This document shows, in pieces, positions 22,228 through 33,339 of a stretch of 64,000 nt of DNA. Position numbers and translations under genes: made by a program. Origin of the DNA: Triglochin maritima (taxonomy: Eukaryota > Streptophyta > Magnoliopsida > Alismatales > Juncaginaceae); NCBI GenBank assembly GCA_963682175.1, contig OY821775.1, forward strand, positions 9,582,501-9,646,500. The letters are read 5' to 3'. Numbering within the stretch: the first letter of the stretch is position 1; every line of letters starts with the position of its first letter. The notes under the pieces were generated by a model that made no database searches, was not told the origin of the DNA, and was given only the letters and a program-made list of their open reading frames with translations.

Positions 22228-24733
22228 ATGGACGTAGACATCCAAGCTGAAGTTGATGCTATGGTATGCACTCTCTCTTTATTCTGCAGCTTCCGGTAGT
22301 GATTCTGATGATGATTTCGATAGTTAGATTTTTGTGTGATTTATTGATTGATTATGATTCAGTTGTTGTTTACGGTTCTTTGTCTTAGGTAGCATTATTT
22401 TTGCTATTGTATATATGTGCATGAATTCAGTGATACTAGTAGCATAGTTGGCTGTGCCGAAAGGTCTCAAAAGAATTGTTTGTTTGTAATTTATCGTTTG
22501 CTTTCTATTGATGTAATGCCCTTCTTTTCTACTTACATCCATTGTACTGTAAAAGACATATAACATTTTTTTGAGTTGCAGTTAAAAGTAAGACTTCTGC
22601 AACAAAGCAAAACATTTTAGAACCAAATCCAAAAGCAGTGTCGTCGGTTGAGTTGTCTTAATTTGTTACTTCCTTCAATGAAAATTTTGTGTTAATATTT
22701 TTTAATGTTTAACATATAATTGTAGTATTTTACTATATTAGTAGTGGTTGGTTGGTTGTGTATATTTATAAATCCTATAATTCTTAAAGGTTGAGAGACA
22801 ATCTACGGAAGAATAACATACTATACCTGTAACCCAAGAATCCTTGTCGCCTAGTAATGATCGTGGTGAACCCAAAAAGAAGAGGCTGAGGAAATCTAAA
22901 GTTTGGAATAGTTTTGATGTTTTGTCTCATGCACCTGGTGAACTTGAACATGCAAAATATAAGAAATGTGGATCAGTAATTATATCTGATAGTAAATTTA
23001 GGACAAGTAACCTGCAAAAACATATAACCAGATGTTCTAAGAACACTGACATAAAACAATACATGATAACAAATGAGAATGGAGAAATGAGTGTTCGTTC
23101 TGCTAAGTTTGATCATGAGGTCTTCAGGAAGTTGATAGTAGATGTTGTTGTGAATAATCTGCCTTATTCATTTGTCGGGTATGGTCCCATTAGGACGACA
23201 TTTGCTTATTGTCACCCAGAAGCTAGGTTAATGAGTATGAACACATTAAGGAATGACATTGTCAGAGAATGGAAAGCACAGAAAGGAAATTTATAGGAGA
23301 TTTTGCAATGTTTTGGTGGAAGACTTTCTCTAACCTCTGATTTGTGGACTTCTATAAATACTGATGGTTGTGTCACACTCACCGCTCACTTTATATCTGA
23401 TGATTGGGTATTGCACAAAAAGTTGTTGAGTTTTGCTTACATGCCCTCACCATACAATGTGGTTACTCTTTCCGAGAAGCTTTTTAAGTTGTGCGAATGG
23501 AAACTGGAGACCAAAGTATTTTCCATGACTTTGGATAATGCATCTGTAAATGATTCACATGTCAACCAGTTGAAATCTAAGCTGAGTTTGCAAAATGCTT
23601 TCTTGTTTAAGTGATTCTAACTACAAGCATGCGCTTTCAGAAGAAGATTGGGAAAATGTTGAATAGTTTTGCAAGTTTCTTCAGGTGTTTTATGATGTCA
23701 CAAAATTGTTCTTTGGCTCAAAGTATCCCACAACAAACTTGTACTTCCCACAAGTTTTTATTCTGCAACACACATTATGTGCTTCGTTAGAGGACCCGAA
23801 TACGCTAACTAAAGCAATGACAACTCTGATGAAAATAAAGTTTGATAAATATTGGTCAGATTATTGTACAATTCTTGCCATTGCAGTTGTTTTTGATCCT
23901 CGATACAAGATGGAATTCGTGGAGTTTTGCTATGATAAGTTGTATGGTCCCAAATCTTCTCAATTTGAATAACTCGAGCTTAAGTTGAAGTCACTCTTTG
24001 GGGTCTACAAGGACATTGTTCCTACACCTCCTATTAGTAAAGCATCAACTCCAACACGTTCCACACCCAAGCCTCAAAGTATTGCAGCTGCAGTGTTAAG
24101 TGTAATGATCTTTCTACCTAGTATTTGTATTTACCTTAACTCATTTATTTACTTTTATATTTTTCTGAATATGTAGGAATTTGATGCAAAAAAAGATGCA
24201 GAACTCCACTCATTCTTGGAAAAATCAGAATTTGATAGTTACTTGGAGGAGAAGAGACTTGATAGGCACATTGATCTTGACATTCTTGCACATTGGAAAT
24301 CTACTCAGTATAGATTTCCAAATCTTGCTCTTATGGCTAGAAATATATTGTCTATTCCTGTATCTACAGTTACTTCCGAATATGTTTTTAGCATTGCAGG
24401 GAAAATCATAGATGAAGAACGAAGCTCTTTGTCGCATGAATATGTTGAAAGTCTACTTTGTTCAAGAGATTGGGCATCGAATGAAACAGGTAAATTAAAT
24501 ATATCGTTTACTTTCAAAATCATCATAATACTTAACATTGCTTGAATTTTAAATGGTTGTATGGTTCAACACGTAGGAATTGTGGGAGCACCTATACCCT
24601 CAGTGCCATCACTAGACAACCTTACAGAGGGTATTGTAGGGCTCACAATCAATGAGAACTTAGTGCGAAATGAGTCGATTATATTACAAGGTTCAACTAG
24701 CACCCCTACTCCTACATCAAGATCTGAAGGTAC
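22228..24733 (+). pseudogene. Broken hAT transposase (BED finger / RICESLEEPER type)
   Basis: A short first exon is possible at 22228-22263 (MDVDIQAEVDAM, donor ATG|GTATGC). The main remnant starts about 22844. The BED finger region (about 22900-23045) keeps KKCG and HITRC, but the first Cys of the usual C-x2-C pair is Tyr. A TAG stop interrupts the frame at 23294, more stops follow at about 23612, 23654 and 23970, and the segment between TLDNASVND and DVTKLFFG, normally holding the conserved histidine/cysteine block, is mostly deleted. The hAT-like RNase-H fold piece (IAVVFDPRYKM) and the C-terminal dimerisation domain (STVTSEYVFSIAGKIIDEERSSL in parts, then LLCSRDW) remain at 23685-24500. 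Further exon-like pieces follow to about 24733. Not functional. Confidence 0.85.
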
Positions 24734-25084
24734 TTTAACCATTTTCAATTATTATTTTGAAATATGAAAATATACAGGCATTGATGCTTATGTCTTGTTT
24801 ACTTTTTTAGATCCTTCATCAAGTAATGTTGGGAATACGTAGAGGTTAGAGAATAACCTATGAAGCTACTTACGGTATGGAAGACATAAAGAAACAAAGT
24901 TGGAAGTAGGAGGAGTTGGAAGGAAAATGAACTTGAAGTCTTGAACTATTATGTTTTTTGCGTATATTATTAGACTATTATTTGTTGTGAAACTATTTAT
25001 TTGAAGCTTTGAACTAGACTAAACTAGTATTATACTATAATGTCCTTGTATTTGTTTGGTTTATTTGGTATTTTCTAGAAGTTC

Positions 25085-25447
25085 TACAGTTTCGTGTTTA
25101 TCGTGTAATCGTGTCTTTATCGTGTCTATTATTATATACATGTATCATCATGGTTATTCGTGTATACATATATTATCGTGTATGTAGGTTGTTATCGTGT
25201 ATATAGGTACTTATCGTGTATACAAGTACTACTCGTGTTCATTCGGGTATTATCGTGCATCGTGTTACACGACCCGATTAGAATTCGTGTACAAATCATG
25301 TCGTGTCCGTGTATACACGACAATTACCGTGTCGTGTCCGTGTCCGGGTTCGTGTACACAATTTCTTATCGTGTTGGATTCGTATATACCCAATACCTAT
25401 TAGCATCTGACCATACACGACACGATAAGACACGTACACGACCTGAT
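25085..25447. repeat. Right subterminal TATCGTGT-type repeat array
   Basis: About 360 bases with recurring TATCGTGTA and CGTGTCGTG units, inverted relative to the array at the left end. It stops just inside the right terminal repeat of the hAT element. Confidence 0.85.
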
Positions 25448-25458
25448 TGATAAGCCTA

Positions 25459-25466
25459 CCTTTACC
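25459..25466. repeat. Target-site duplication, right (CCTTTACC)
   Basis: Exact copy of 20965-20972, bounding the hAT element on the right. Confidence 0.9.
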
Positions 25467-28400
25467 GCGTCAAATTAAGAAGTTCAGCCAACCATACCGC
25501 AAAATATAAGCACAAATAAACCATTTACTGGGTTAGGTATTGTCTCATTTGACTTCACGTGTAAAGGGAAGAAGTGCCATCAAATATAAGATGGATATAT
25601 GTAAGAATAGTTCTTATCAAACATGTAGAACTCAAAAGAGAATTGATGAATGCATTAATAGCTAGTTTCTGTAGCTGTCTTACACAGTTTACGGGATCCT
25701 ATTGTTGCTTACGTACGTGCTTACATGTATAAGATGTGAAGTCCTCTCAGCCCACAAGAACCAAAGATTTAAACGCTTTGGAGTGAAACAGGGTGCACAC
25801 AAAGCTCATTCTTACTCGCATTAAAATTGAACATGCCCACAACAACAAAACCAGCCTTTCATTAAGTTAGATCGATCAGCTATGGTTAACTCTATACTCT
25901 ATCAATTGTAGGACCATCAATGGAAAACAACCTTTTATATCAAGATTTAAGCTTTACTTTTGGCATAAAAGTAGTTAACCATAGAAGTCTATCCAAATAA
26001 TTGAAACACCAATCTCTAAGCTCTCAATTATTACAGTATGCGTTTCATTATGGAACTAGTGAAATAATTCATACCACTCAATTTGGTTGGACGCTTTGAC
26101 ATAATGTCTTCATTTTTCTTAATAGAAGTTCACATCTAACTAAGATTAACTCAAATGATAGATATCTAGTTTTGCAATAGTTAATATGGGAAATCAGATT
26201 CCAATTAAATTAAACAATTCTTGTAATATTGTCCACAAAAAAATGAGAAGTCCATGGCACAATAAAATGTAGCATTGAATACAAAACAACCAACACATTT
26301 ATGAAATACGGGTGGTGGCCGTTGTGCCAGCCAACATGGGCAACTTTTGACATTAATTGAAAGGTGTAATTTCATATGTGCCCTCCTGACATTAATCGAA
26401 AGGTGTAATTTCATATATGCCCTCCAAATGACTTTTAATCTCACCGATACCCTCCAATTAGATGCACTATCATGTATATCCTCCAATTACAAAAATGATT
26501 TCCTTCGCATTATTTAACTTGTTGGGTTCTTAACTCATTTATCTAAAATTCCTATTTTACCCTCCCCCTTGTGTTTATCATTAGTCATTTGTTAGAGTTT
26601 AGATTCATGTCATATCTTAAAATTTTAATGTGATAATAAACATGCTATTTCATGAAACCACCTACTATAATTAAAACCTCCTAAACAACACCTCTCTTAA
26701 ATGAACAAACCAACATATCACAAATACCACCTCAATAACTGGAAAAAAACATATTTAATTGCAAAACATGGCCTGCACATCAAGTCAACAGGCTTAACAC
26801 TCCTTTGATTCTCCAAACACAGATAATAAATGTCAACCAAAGTGTGTTCCATGGTAGTCATAATATTGATATATCATTCTCTAGAATTTAGAATCAAACG
26901 TAGAAACATCACATAAACAACTGAGAAACAAAATAAAACAAGTCAAACATAAAAATAAAATTCAACATGCAACGTGAATAGGGGAAAATTCATCAACTTT
27001 ACATATATGTACCGTTTGGGTGTTCATGATGAGTGAGAAAATGAAAGGCCACAAGGTTAGAAAGTTTTGAATGGATATTGAGGATTTCCTACTGTGCCCT
27101 TTAATTAGCAACAAAATGAAATGGTTAGAGTGAAATCAAAACATTACAGCTATGAGTTATATATGTTAACCCAACTTGGGTCAGAGAACGGTGGGGAAAG
27201 TGTATGCTTCAAATCAATTTTGTAGTTGGAACTTGGAAGGCATACATGATGAACCCTCAAATTGGAGGGCATTCATGATATTGGAACTCATTCAGAATAG
27301 ATGAAATTACGCCTAATTGAAAATATGTTGGACAGGTTGGCGCGGGCAAGTGAAGACAAGCAATCACCTTTTTGCATTAAAGTTACCTCAACTGATTATT
27401 GAATACGGATTCGCTGCATGTCGTCTTCTTCTCTGATATTTTCTTCTTCTCCATCTCATTTTTCAACCAAATATTGGTGGATATAATCTCTTAGAATAGG
27501 AAATATAGAAGTTGAGATGTCAGTATCCATATTTATGATGGTCCTTATCAAGGTCAAAGAGACTTGATAGAGGTAATCTCACACATTTATAACATGTAAC
27601 GTAAGAGAAGGCAAATATTTTTTTAGAGATCTAGATTCTGAGCTAATTAAAAGCACTCTTATTATTAAGGAAAATGTGCAATTCTGGAGAATTTCGTTGT
27701 TCCCAAAGAAGTCATGAACTACCTACCTTTTTGGAATATTCTATTGTATAATTTTGAGAAAGTTCCAATACTGAAACAAAAGAATCAAAGAAATAGGAAT
27801 ACAAAAGAAAAAAACAGAGTATCTCTGTCAGCCATTAAGGGATATCAGAAATATATATACCATATATACATATATACATACACATATATGGAAAAAATAG
27901 ATACGTAGGAGGTCTACAACCATCTTAAAAAATTATGGGTGAGATATACTATATATAAGGAACATGTGATAAAATTTTCAGATTAAATGGATCATCGTAA
28001 ACCTTGATCCGAATACTTCAAAATTCAGTAAATTTCAGCCGTTCAAATACGAGTATTTTAGATCAAAGGTGAAATTAACTTTGGTTGACCTAAAATTTTA
28101 ACAAGTTATAGCTAAAGAGTAACAATACATGTGATTAAGTTTGATTAAAAAAATTAACTTTAAAATATCTTAATTTTGAATGTCACAACCAAATTAATTA
28201 TAGGAGTTCTCACAACTCCATATTATATATGTATGTATGTATATATATAGCTTGCACCAGCTTAACGAAATAGAGGTCAATGTAAGGCCACATTTTGAGT
28301 GAGAAAATTTTCAAATTGTATTTGTCAAACAGAAGTCCACTCTACAATTTGAATTTTATATTCTTTGGGATATCTTGACTATATTTGATAATTTGATCAC

Positions 28401-29090
28401 AAGGTCTCGGTAGTCAACATACTTCGTAATAAGAACATTTTATGGAATATACACTAAAGGACACCTTTAAGTTGCTTAACATGGCCCTATCTCAAACATA
28501 ATCACATTACAAAATAAAAACAAATAGGGGACCATTTACTTGTAAATTCCCAAGACCCAGCAAAATAATAAATATGATGCCATGTTGGTGAAGCTGTCCA
28601 AAATCAAATTAGCTAGTGTATGATCGCCTTCCATGTTCAAGTCGCCATCTGCATTAGAAAGAAAAGATTTGTCCAGAAGCAGCCAAGTCAAAGAAAAGCA
28701 GCCGCATTGATTGGGCGGTGCTTCTTTTGTTGTCTCTTGAGTTTAACTTTCTGTATTTATTGTGACTGCTTCGACTTTCCCTCGTCTTGGATAAAGAATG
28801 AAGGTACGTGTGGAACTTTCTAAGTCAAGGTCGTAGTTCCTGTCTTTATTTTTATAAAATATTTATACTATATTGAATGGAAGAAGTAAACGTCAGAGTA
28901 CCGTATTTATGTCCATTTATAGCAACAAACTTCCCCAAAGCCTTGGTGATCAGAACAAAGAAGATTACATTTGGACGGATGCCAATTATGCAATCTCAAG
29001 TTCTCAACCAACCACAATCAGCATTAGTTCGGTTTATAGGCTAGACCAAGGGTGAGATAAGCCAAATCAAAAGTGATCAATTGAATCTTA
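25467..29090. other. Intergenic DNA with one inverted-repeat element
   Basis: AT-rich and without a convincing gene. An inverted-repeat element occupies about 26324-27344 and is listed separately. Small open frames at 27714-27908 and 28620-28823 resemble no family I know. A short TATG/TA-rich tract lies near 28222-28248. Confidence 0.55.
26324..27344. mobile_element. Non-autonomous inverted-repeat element, about 1.0 kb
   Basis: The left end reads GTGCCAGCCAACATG, then AATTGAAAGGTGTAATTTCAT, CCCTCC and ATCATGTATATCCTCCAA. The reverse complement of the right end reads GCGCCAACC, then CAATTAGGCGTAATTTCAT, GCCCTCCAATT and ATCATGTATGCCTTCCAA. The blocks are in the same order, giving imperfect terminal inverted repeats of about 150 bases. 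Just inside the left end a block of about 45 bases (ATTAAT(T/C)GAAAGGTGT...) is tandemly duplicated at 26350-26430. Long terminal repeats suggest a Mutator-like origin, but no clear 9-bp target duplication was found. Confidence 0.5.
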
Positions 29091-29104
29091 GATTTGTACT
29101 TAGG

Positions 29105-29225
29105 CACCCTTAACGGGGCCTTCTCGCCTGGGCGAGAGCCCGTTAACGGGGCGGGTGCCCCACGGTTGCCTGCCCGGAACGCCAGACGCTCGGGGTGCCC
29201 TCGAGTGGGGGGCACGTGTTCCCCC
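29105..29225. other. GC-rich island in AT-rich DNA
   Basis: A stretch of about 120 bases dominated by C and G, with many CpG and palindromic blocks such as CGCCTGGGCGAG and two GTTAACGGGGC-like units. It marks the left end of the Harbinger-like block. A spurious - strand open frame (29024-29227) crosses it. Confidence 0.6.
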
Positions 29226-29456
29226 ATTCGTCCATTTTTTTAATTTTTAAGTATTTAGCTGAGGTTTTGTTATTAAAGGATTGAGTATTTGTTATTAATG
29301 TGGGTTAATAAATTTTAGTGTAATTAGTTGAATAAAATTTGAAATATATACGTTAAATAAACAAATGTAAATCCATATTTAACGTTTAAAATAGAATATA
29401 TATTAATACGACACTACCATAAGAACAATACATTAATAATACTGAAATACGAACTA

Positions 29457-29575
29457 CAACCAACCTCACGAAATACAAATTAAAGGAAATACAAACCATA
29501 CGAAATACGGACTACAACAACACGAAATACAAACTAAAAGAAATACAAACCATATGAAATACAGACTACAAACTA
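29457..29575. repeat. Two-copy tandem repeat, unit about 57 bp
   Basis: The unit (C)ACGAAATACAAA(T/C)TAAA(G/A), then GAAATACAAACCATA(C/T)GAAATAC, then GACTACAA occurs twice in a row. It lies directly downstream of the stop codon of the broken ORF1. Confidence 0.65.
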
Positions 29576-30829
29576 CACGTACTGATTCTCTTCTGCCCAG
29601 GCGAGGAGTTTATCAATTACTTTTTGATCCATCTCCGTCGGGTCGTCCTTCCTCATCAGAGAGTGAAGCATGTCCAACTTAGGGTTTTTTAAATGCCTCT
29701 GGAAATTCCTTTCCGCTAACTCCTCCTACTTAGAGAAACCATCTTCTCTGACTTGGTCGGTGTATCGAAGTTGCTGTGCAAGTTCTCTAACATCGGTGTT
29801 GCCTTTAGGGCGTAATGCACTCTTAGCATTTTTCTTGGCCTTCTTCACACCTTCTAGGCGTGTAGACGACCCCAGCGTCAGCTCTTCTGCATCCGAGGGT
29901 GATTGCGTCTTGGAGCCATCTGTGCTCTTTCTTTTTCCCAAGGCTTCCTGACTGGGGACTACTTTCGTCGTGCAACTCCGGGGACTCCCAATCAACACGC
30001 ACGACATTAGCTCCGGATATCACAGACTCCCTTTTTGGGTACCTACGCAACATGACCCAAGCATCAAAATAAAGAAATTTAGGCCCATGAGTTCGCTCGT
30101 AGATCACGTACGCTTGTCGGACAACGTTGTCGTCATTCTGGCCGCTCCTTTCCGTCGGAACGCCTAATCGGAGCACCCGACTCACTTGTTCACAACAGGT
30201 ACAATTCTCCTCCACCATCCTTTTAAGGACTCCGCATTCCTCTCGGGGAGGCTTGTGCCTTCCACGAAGATGTCGTACACACGTTTCACTCTAGCCCACA
30301 ATGAATTAGACTTCTGGTTTGTCACTATCACTGCATCGCAACAGATTTCCAAATATGCAGAGATAAGTCTCTTGTCCTCAGCTGTAGTCCACATCTTCAG
30401 ATTGGCTTTGGCAGTTTGGACTTGCTTGCGACGGCGTCGATGTGGAGGTAGGGATGGTGGTGTGGCGGTGTGTCGTGGTGGGGACTCATTGTCGTCGTGA
30501 CCCTCTTCTTCAGTGTCCGTCATACTCAGACTACTTTGTTGAGACATGTGTCGGTCAAACATCTGGAATTACGGTTGATTATGTAGGAATGGTGGTGCAT
30601 ATTGAGAGAATTGTGGGAATGATGAGTTTTGATATGGTTGTGCGTAGCGGGATAACTGTGGGAATTGTGAGTTTTGGTCTGGTGGTGGGAATGGTGGTGC
30701 GTAACGGGAGAAGTCTGGTTGTTGGAATGGTTGTTGGTAAAATGGACGTGAGGGGGATCCTTGTGGATAGCGTGGACGCGGATTTGATTATGGACGAGGG
30801 TGAGAACGGTTGTAATATGGAGAAGACAT
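29573..30829 (-). pseudogene. Broken Harbinger ORF1 (Myb/SANT-like DNA-binding protein)
   Basis: Reading the - strand from ATG 30829 gives MSSPYYNRSHPRP, a stop, then a Pro/Gln/Asn-rich region (FYQQPFQQPDFSRYAPP) typical of these ORF1 proteins. A Myb/SANT-like domain follows (MWTTAEDKRLISAYLEI at about 30450, KGWWRRIVPVVNK at about 30190), then a frame change to NDDNVVRQAYVIYERTHGPK and FDAWVMLRRY, and another to the C-terminal KRKSTDGS, RPKGN and KLLAWAEENQYV, ending at 29573. At least four in-frame stops and two frameshifts are visible. The family normally partners the Harbinger transposase in nuclear import and DNA binding. Clearly non-functional. Confidence 0.75.
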
Positions 30830-30946
30830 TGCAACGTTATATTTTGTTTGAGTTGACAACAATTAGGACCGATTGTGGAAGAGATATGAGATGTAAGTTG
30901 TATTTTGTGTAAGATATATATAGAGAAAAAATTAGACATTGTGCAG

Positions 30947-31092
30947 TCACGCGGATTACTTTTCTTTCACGCGTATATTGTACATTCACGCGGACTACTT
31001 TTCTTTCACGCGTATACTATGCAATCACGGATTACTTTTCACGCACGCGTATACTGTACATTCACGCGTATACTGTGCATTCACGCGCGTTT
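30947..31092. repeat. CACGCG minisatellite, unit about 35 bp
   Basis: Units pair TCACGCGGA(T/C)TACTTTTC with TTTCACGCGTATA(T/C)TGTACAT, repeated about four times with shortening toward the end. The motif TCACGCG appears every 15-22 bases. It lies upstream of the broken ORF1 inside the Harbinger-like block and could be a subterminal binding-site array (inference). Confidence 0.7.
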
Positions 31093-31460
31093 CAAATATT
31101 CAAATTTCAAAAATTCAATTTTTTTGTGGTTTAATAGTGATTAAAATTATTAATGAATAATTATTATTGTTAGTTAATTAATATTAATAATAATTATATC
31201 GTGATTTAGAATTATAATGTAATTAGAATTAGAATTATATAAAATGTAATTTGTTAAATGTTGTGTGAGAATTAAAATTGTTTAATTAAGAAATAATGTG
31301 GAGGAAAGATAATGTAAGGTGGGTGGGGGTAGTCTGAATATGGTTAAGGGGTTTTTCAGGTGGGTTGAGTGAGCTGATGTGACAGATAGAGAAGCTGACG
31401 TGGCAGAGAGAGTGCAGGGCGCCCAGGGTAGCTCGGGCGCTGTTATTTGTGCTCTTAATG

Positions 31461-33120
31461 ACCACGGTGCCACACTTGTAATCATGCACAAAACTCTTAT
31501 GTACTTGGACCTAGCCGTGGATCATGGTTAAATCCTCTTTATTTCCAAGTAATATATGCAAGCTTTTCTATAAAAAAAGTCAGATTTGACCAACAGAGGA
31601 GAATATCAATTTTGTAAGAAATATATAGGTTATAGTTTGATGTTTATTTATTGGTTCTTACTTCTTGTAAAGTAGGTGTCTCTTCATGGACCTTTGGTTT
31701 GTTTGGATGGCGAAAAAGAGAAACGGAGAAAGGAAAAAAAGGAAGATTTTGTCTATTTTTTCTTGGGTTTTTTGCTCGTCACTTAAAGACAATTTATTGT
31801 ACTATGTCATCGAATTTTACTATTTAGGATGGTGCCATTAGGTTTTTGATTTTTTTAGTTTTTTTCCAACCCATTAAGTATTGATCATTACCTGAGCTAC
31901 GGGTATTGGTTGTTAATAAAATTAAAACGTTTCAAGTTTAAGTAGATTGGTTAGTGATTAATGTTTGAGTTAGTTAATTAAAATAATTGAGTTAACTTAA
32001 CCTCTTCCTTTTTCTTTCTTCTCTGTTTTCTTCTGAAGCAAGCCCATCACCACCACAAGATTCTTCTCTCCTGTTACGCAATGGCCTTGCGGTGGAATTT
32101 GGCGAGTTGGACTAACAAAAATCGCAACATCAAGATAGGGAAACAAACTAGGCCTTTTTTGTTTCCCTTTCTAAATATCCTAAGGCCATGTCAGTTGGCT
32201 GTAATTGAGGGTAATGTAGTCTAAATTCACTTTTGATCACATCACACTGTTTGGTTGAAAATATTGGAGGGTATAATTACTCCGTAATCAAATTATGGAG
32301 GTAATAAAATTACATTCCTTTCAAAGTAGGATTATGAAGTGTGTGATTGTAATCTAATTACATTATATTGTAATTACATGTCTCCAATTTATTCAAAGCA
32401 TGTCATATTATTGAATCTTAACACTAGTTATGCCATAACTTTACCAGAGTTCTGAAGATCCCACGAAAATTTACCTGAACTATTAAAATTATTAAAAAAA
32501 ATATTTTTGAGATACATTGTAATTTGTGTGTTGAATTTCAATGCTACCGAGAGTTATAATTTGATTACAAGGAATCATATTCACGCGAATGTAATTTGAT
32601 TGCATGAAATCGAACATAACCTTAATGTTATTGTCCAGGTTGTAATTTTCTCTTCTGGAAATCTTTCCACCATAGTTCTTCTTAGATACTGCCCTTGATC
32701 TTTAAGTTGTTGTAGGCTTAGGTCTGGATATGAGGTATGGAGTGTGTCTCTTTGTTGTTCCATCTGCAGAATATATCATTGCATCACTGTTGGAAATCTT
32801 CATGTGATGGAGCATTGTAGCTAAGTCATGAGTTGAAGTTAGTATCGACAAGTCAATCAAACTGTCCCAATACCATTTAAAAATTTAATTGGTCTATCAC
32901 TTTTACAAGACCTAAATATTTACACAAAAATAGCAAACCAAACTCCATTATAAATTTTCTAATTTATAATTCCTCAACCACCAAAGGTGGATTGTTACAA
33001 ATTCTGAGCCTCAATTTCTTAACAATGGCATCATTCTAGCACATGATGTCTGTTCTTGCTATTTCACGTGTTCATTACTCATTTCTTCCTCTCTCTTTTT
33101 AAAGTTTTGAGTAACGATAA
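31461..33120. other. Intergenic DNA with one Tourist-like MITE
   Basis: AT-rich DNA with no gene. It holds a Tourist-like element at 32184-32622, listed separately. Nothing else was recognised. Confidence 0.55.
32184..32622. mobile_element. Tourist-like MITE, 439 bp
   Basis: The element is flanked by TAA on both sides (32181-32183 and 32623-32625), the 3-bp target size of Harbinger/Tourist elements. Its ends are GGCCATGTCAGTTGGCTGTAAT and, reverse-complemented, AGGTTATGTTCGATTTCATGCA, alignable with several mismatches. Inside, AATTACATT/AATGTAATT blocks recur near both ends. Non-coding. Confidence 0.55.
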
Positions 33121-33141
33121 GCTTGCATTAAAATAAAATCC

Positions 33142-33305
33142 ATTGGGCTATGGAACCACAGGGTCCACAGCCCATGGTTCAAAAAGAGCTACAACAAGAT
33201 GTCCAAAAGCAAATAACAGAGATCAACAACAAACATTGGATGGCTAAAAGTCCTACTAAAGCCAGCGATCAGCATTCCCCATGGGCTGTGGCTCCATAGC
33301 CCAAT
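33142..33305. mobile_element. Small inverted-repeat element, 164 bp
   Basis: The left end reads ATTGGGCTATGGAACCACAG and the reverse complement of the right end reads ATTGGGCTATGGAGCCACAG, 19 of 20 bases alike. CAGCCCATGG also occurs inside both ends (the right as CCATGGGCTG). The strong ends and small size fit a MITE. No clear target duplication was assigned. Confidence 0.6.
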
Positions 33306-33339
33306 TGAATTGTTTGTTGGGATGGGGATTCACGATGTT

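Larger units (their letters stand above)
20973..25458 (+). mobile_element. hAT transposon, 4,486 bp, defective
   Basis: The element is flanked by perfect 8-bp target duplications. Its ends are TAGACCTGTCAA (left) and, reverse-complemented, TAGGCTTATCAA (right), an imperfect terminal inverted repeat. Both ends carry long arrays of the ACACGATA/ACACGACA subterminal motif (about 20985-21320 and 25085-25447). The interior encodes a broken BED-finger hAT transposase of the RICESLEEPER type on the + strand. An (AT)n microsatellite lies at about 21820-21848. In-frame stops and loss of the catalytic middle mean it cannot supply its own transposase, but the ends look complete enough to be mobilised in trans (inference). 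Confidence 0.92.
29095..31460 (-). mobile_element. Harbinger/PIF-like block without transposase
   Basis: The block is defined by a GC-rich left edge (29105-29225), a broken Harbinger-type ORF1 on the - strand, minisatellites on both sides of it, and a second GC-rich segment at about 31400-31435. TTA, the usual Harbinger target triplet, occurs at both proposed ends (29110-29112 and 31455-31457), but the terminal repeats match poorly, so edges are approximate. No DDE transposase (ORF2) is present. Confidence 0.5.

Noticed and set aside
28620..28823. 67-codon frame with Cys-rich hydrophobic stretch (CFFCCLLSLTFCIYCDC)
   Set aside because: No family resemblance, no splice or promoter context, and short AT-rich frames are expected by chance.
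30442..30912. 156-codon + strand frame rich in Val, Gly and Met
   Set aside because: It is antisense to the Pro/Gln-rich start of the broken Harbinger ORF1, and its composition is explained by that.
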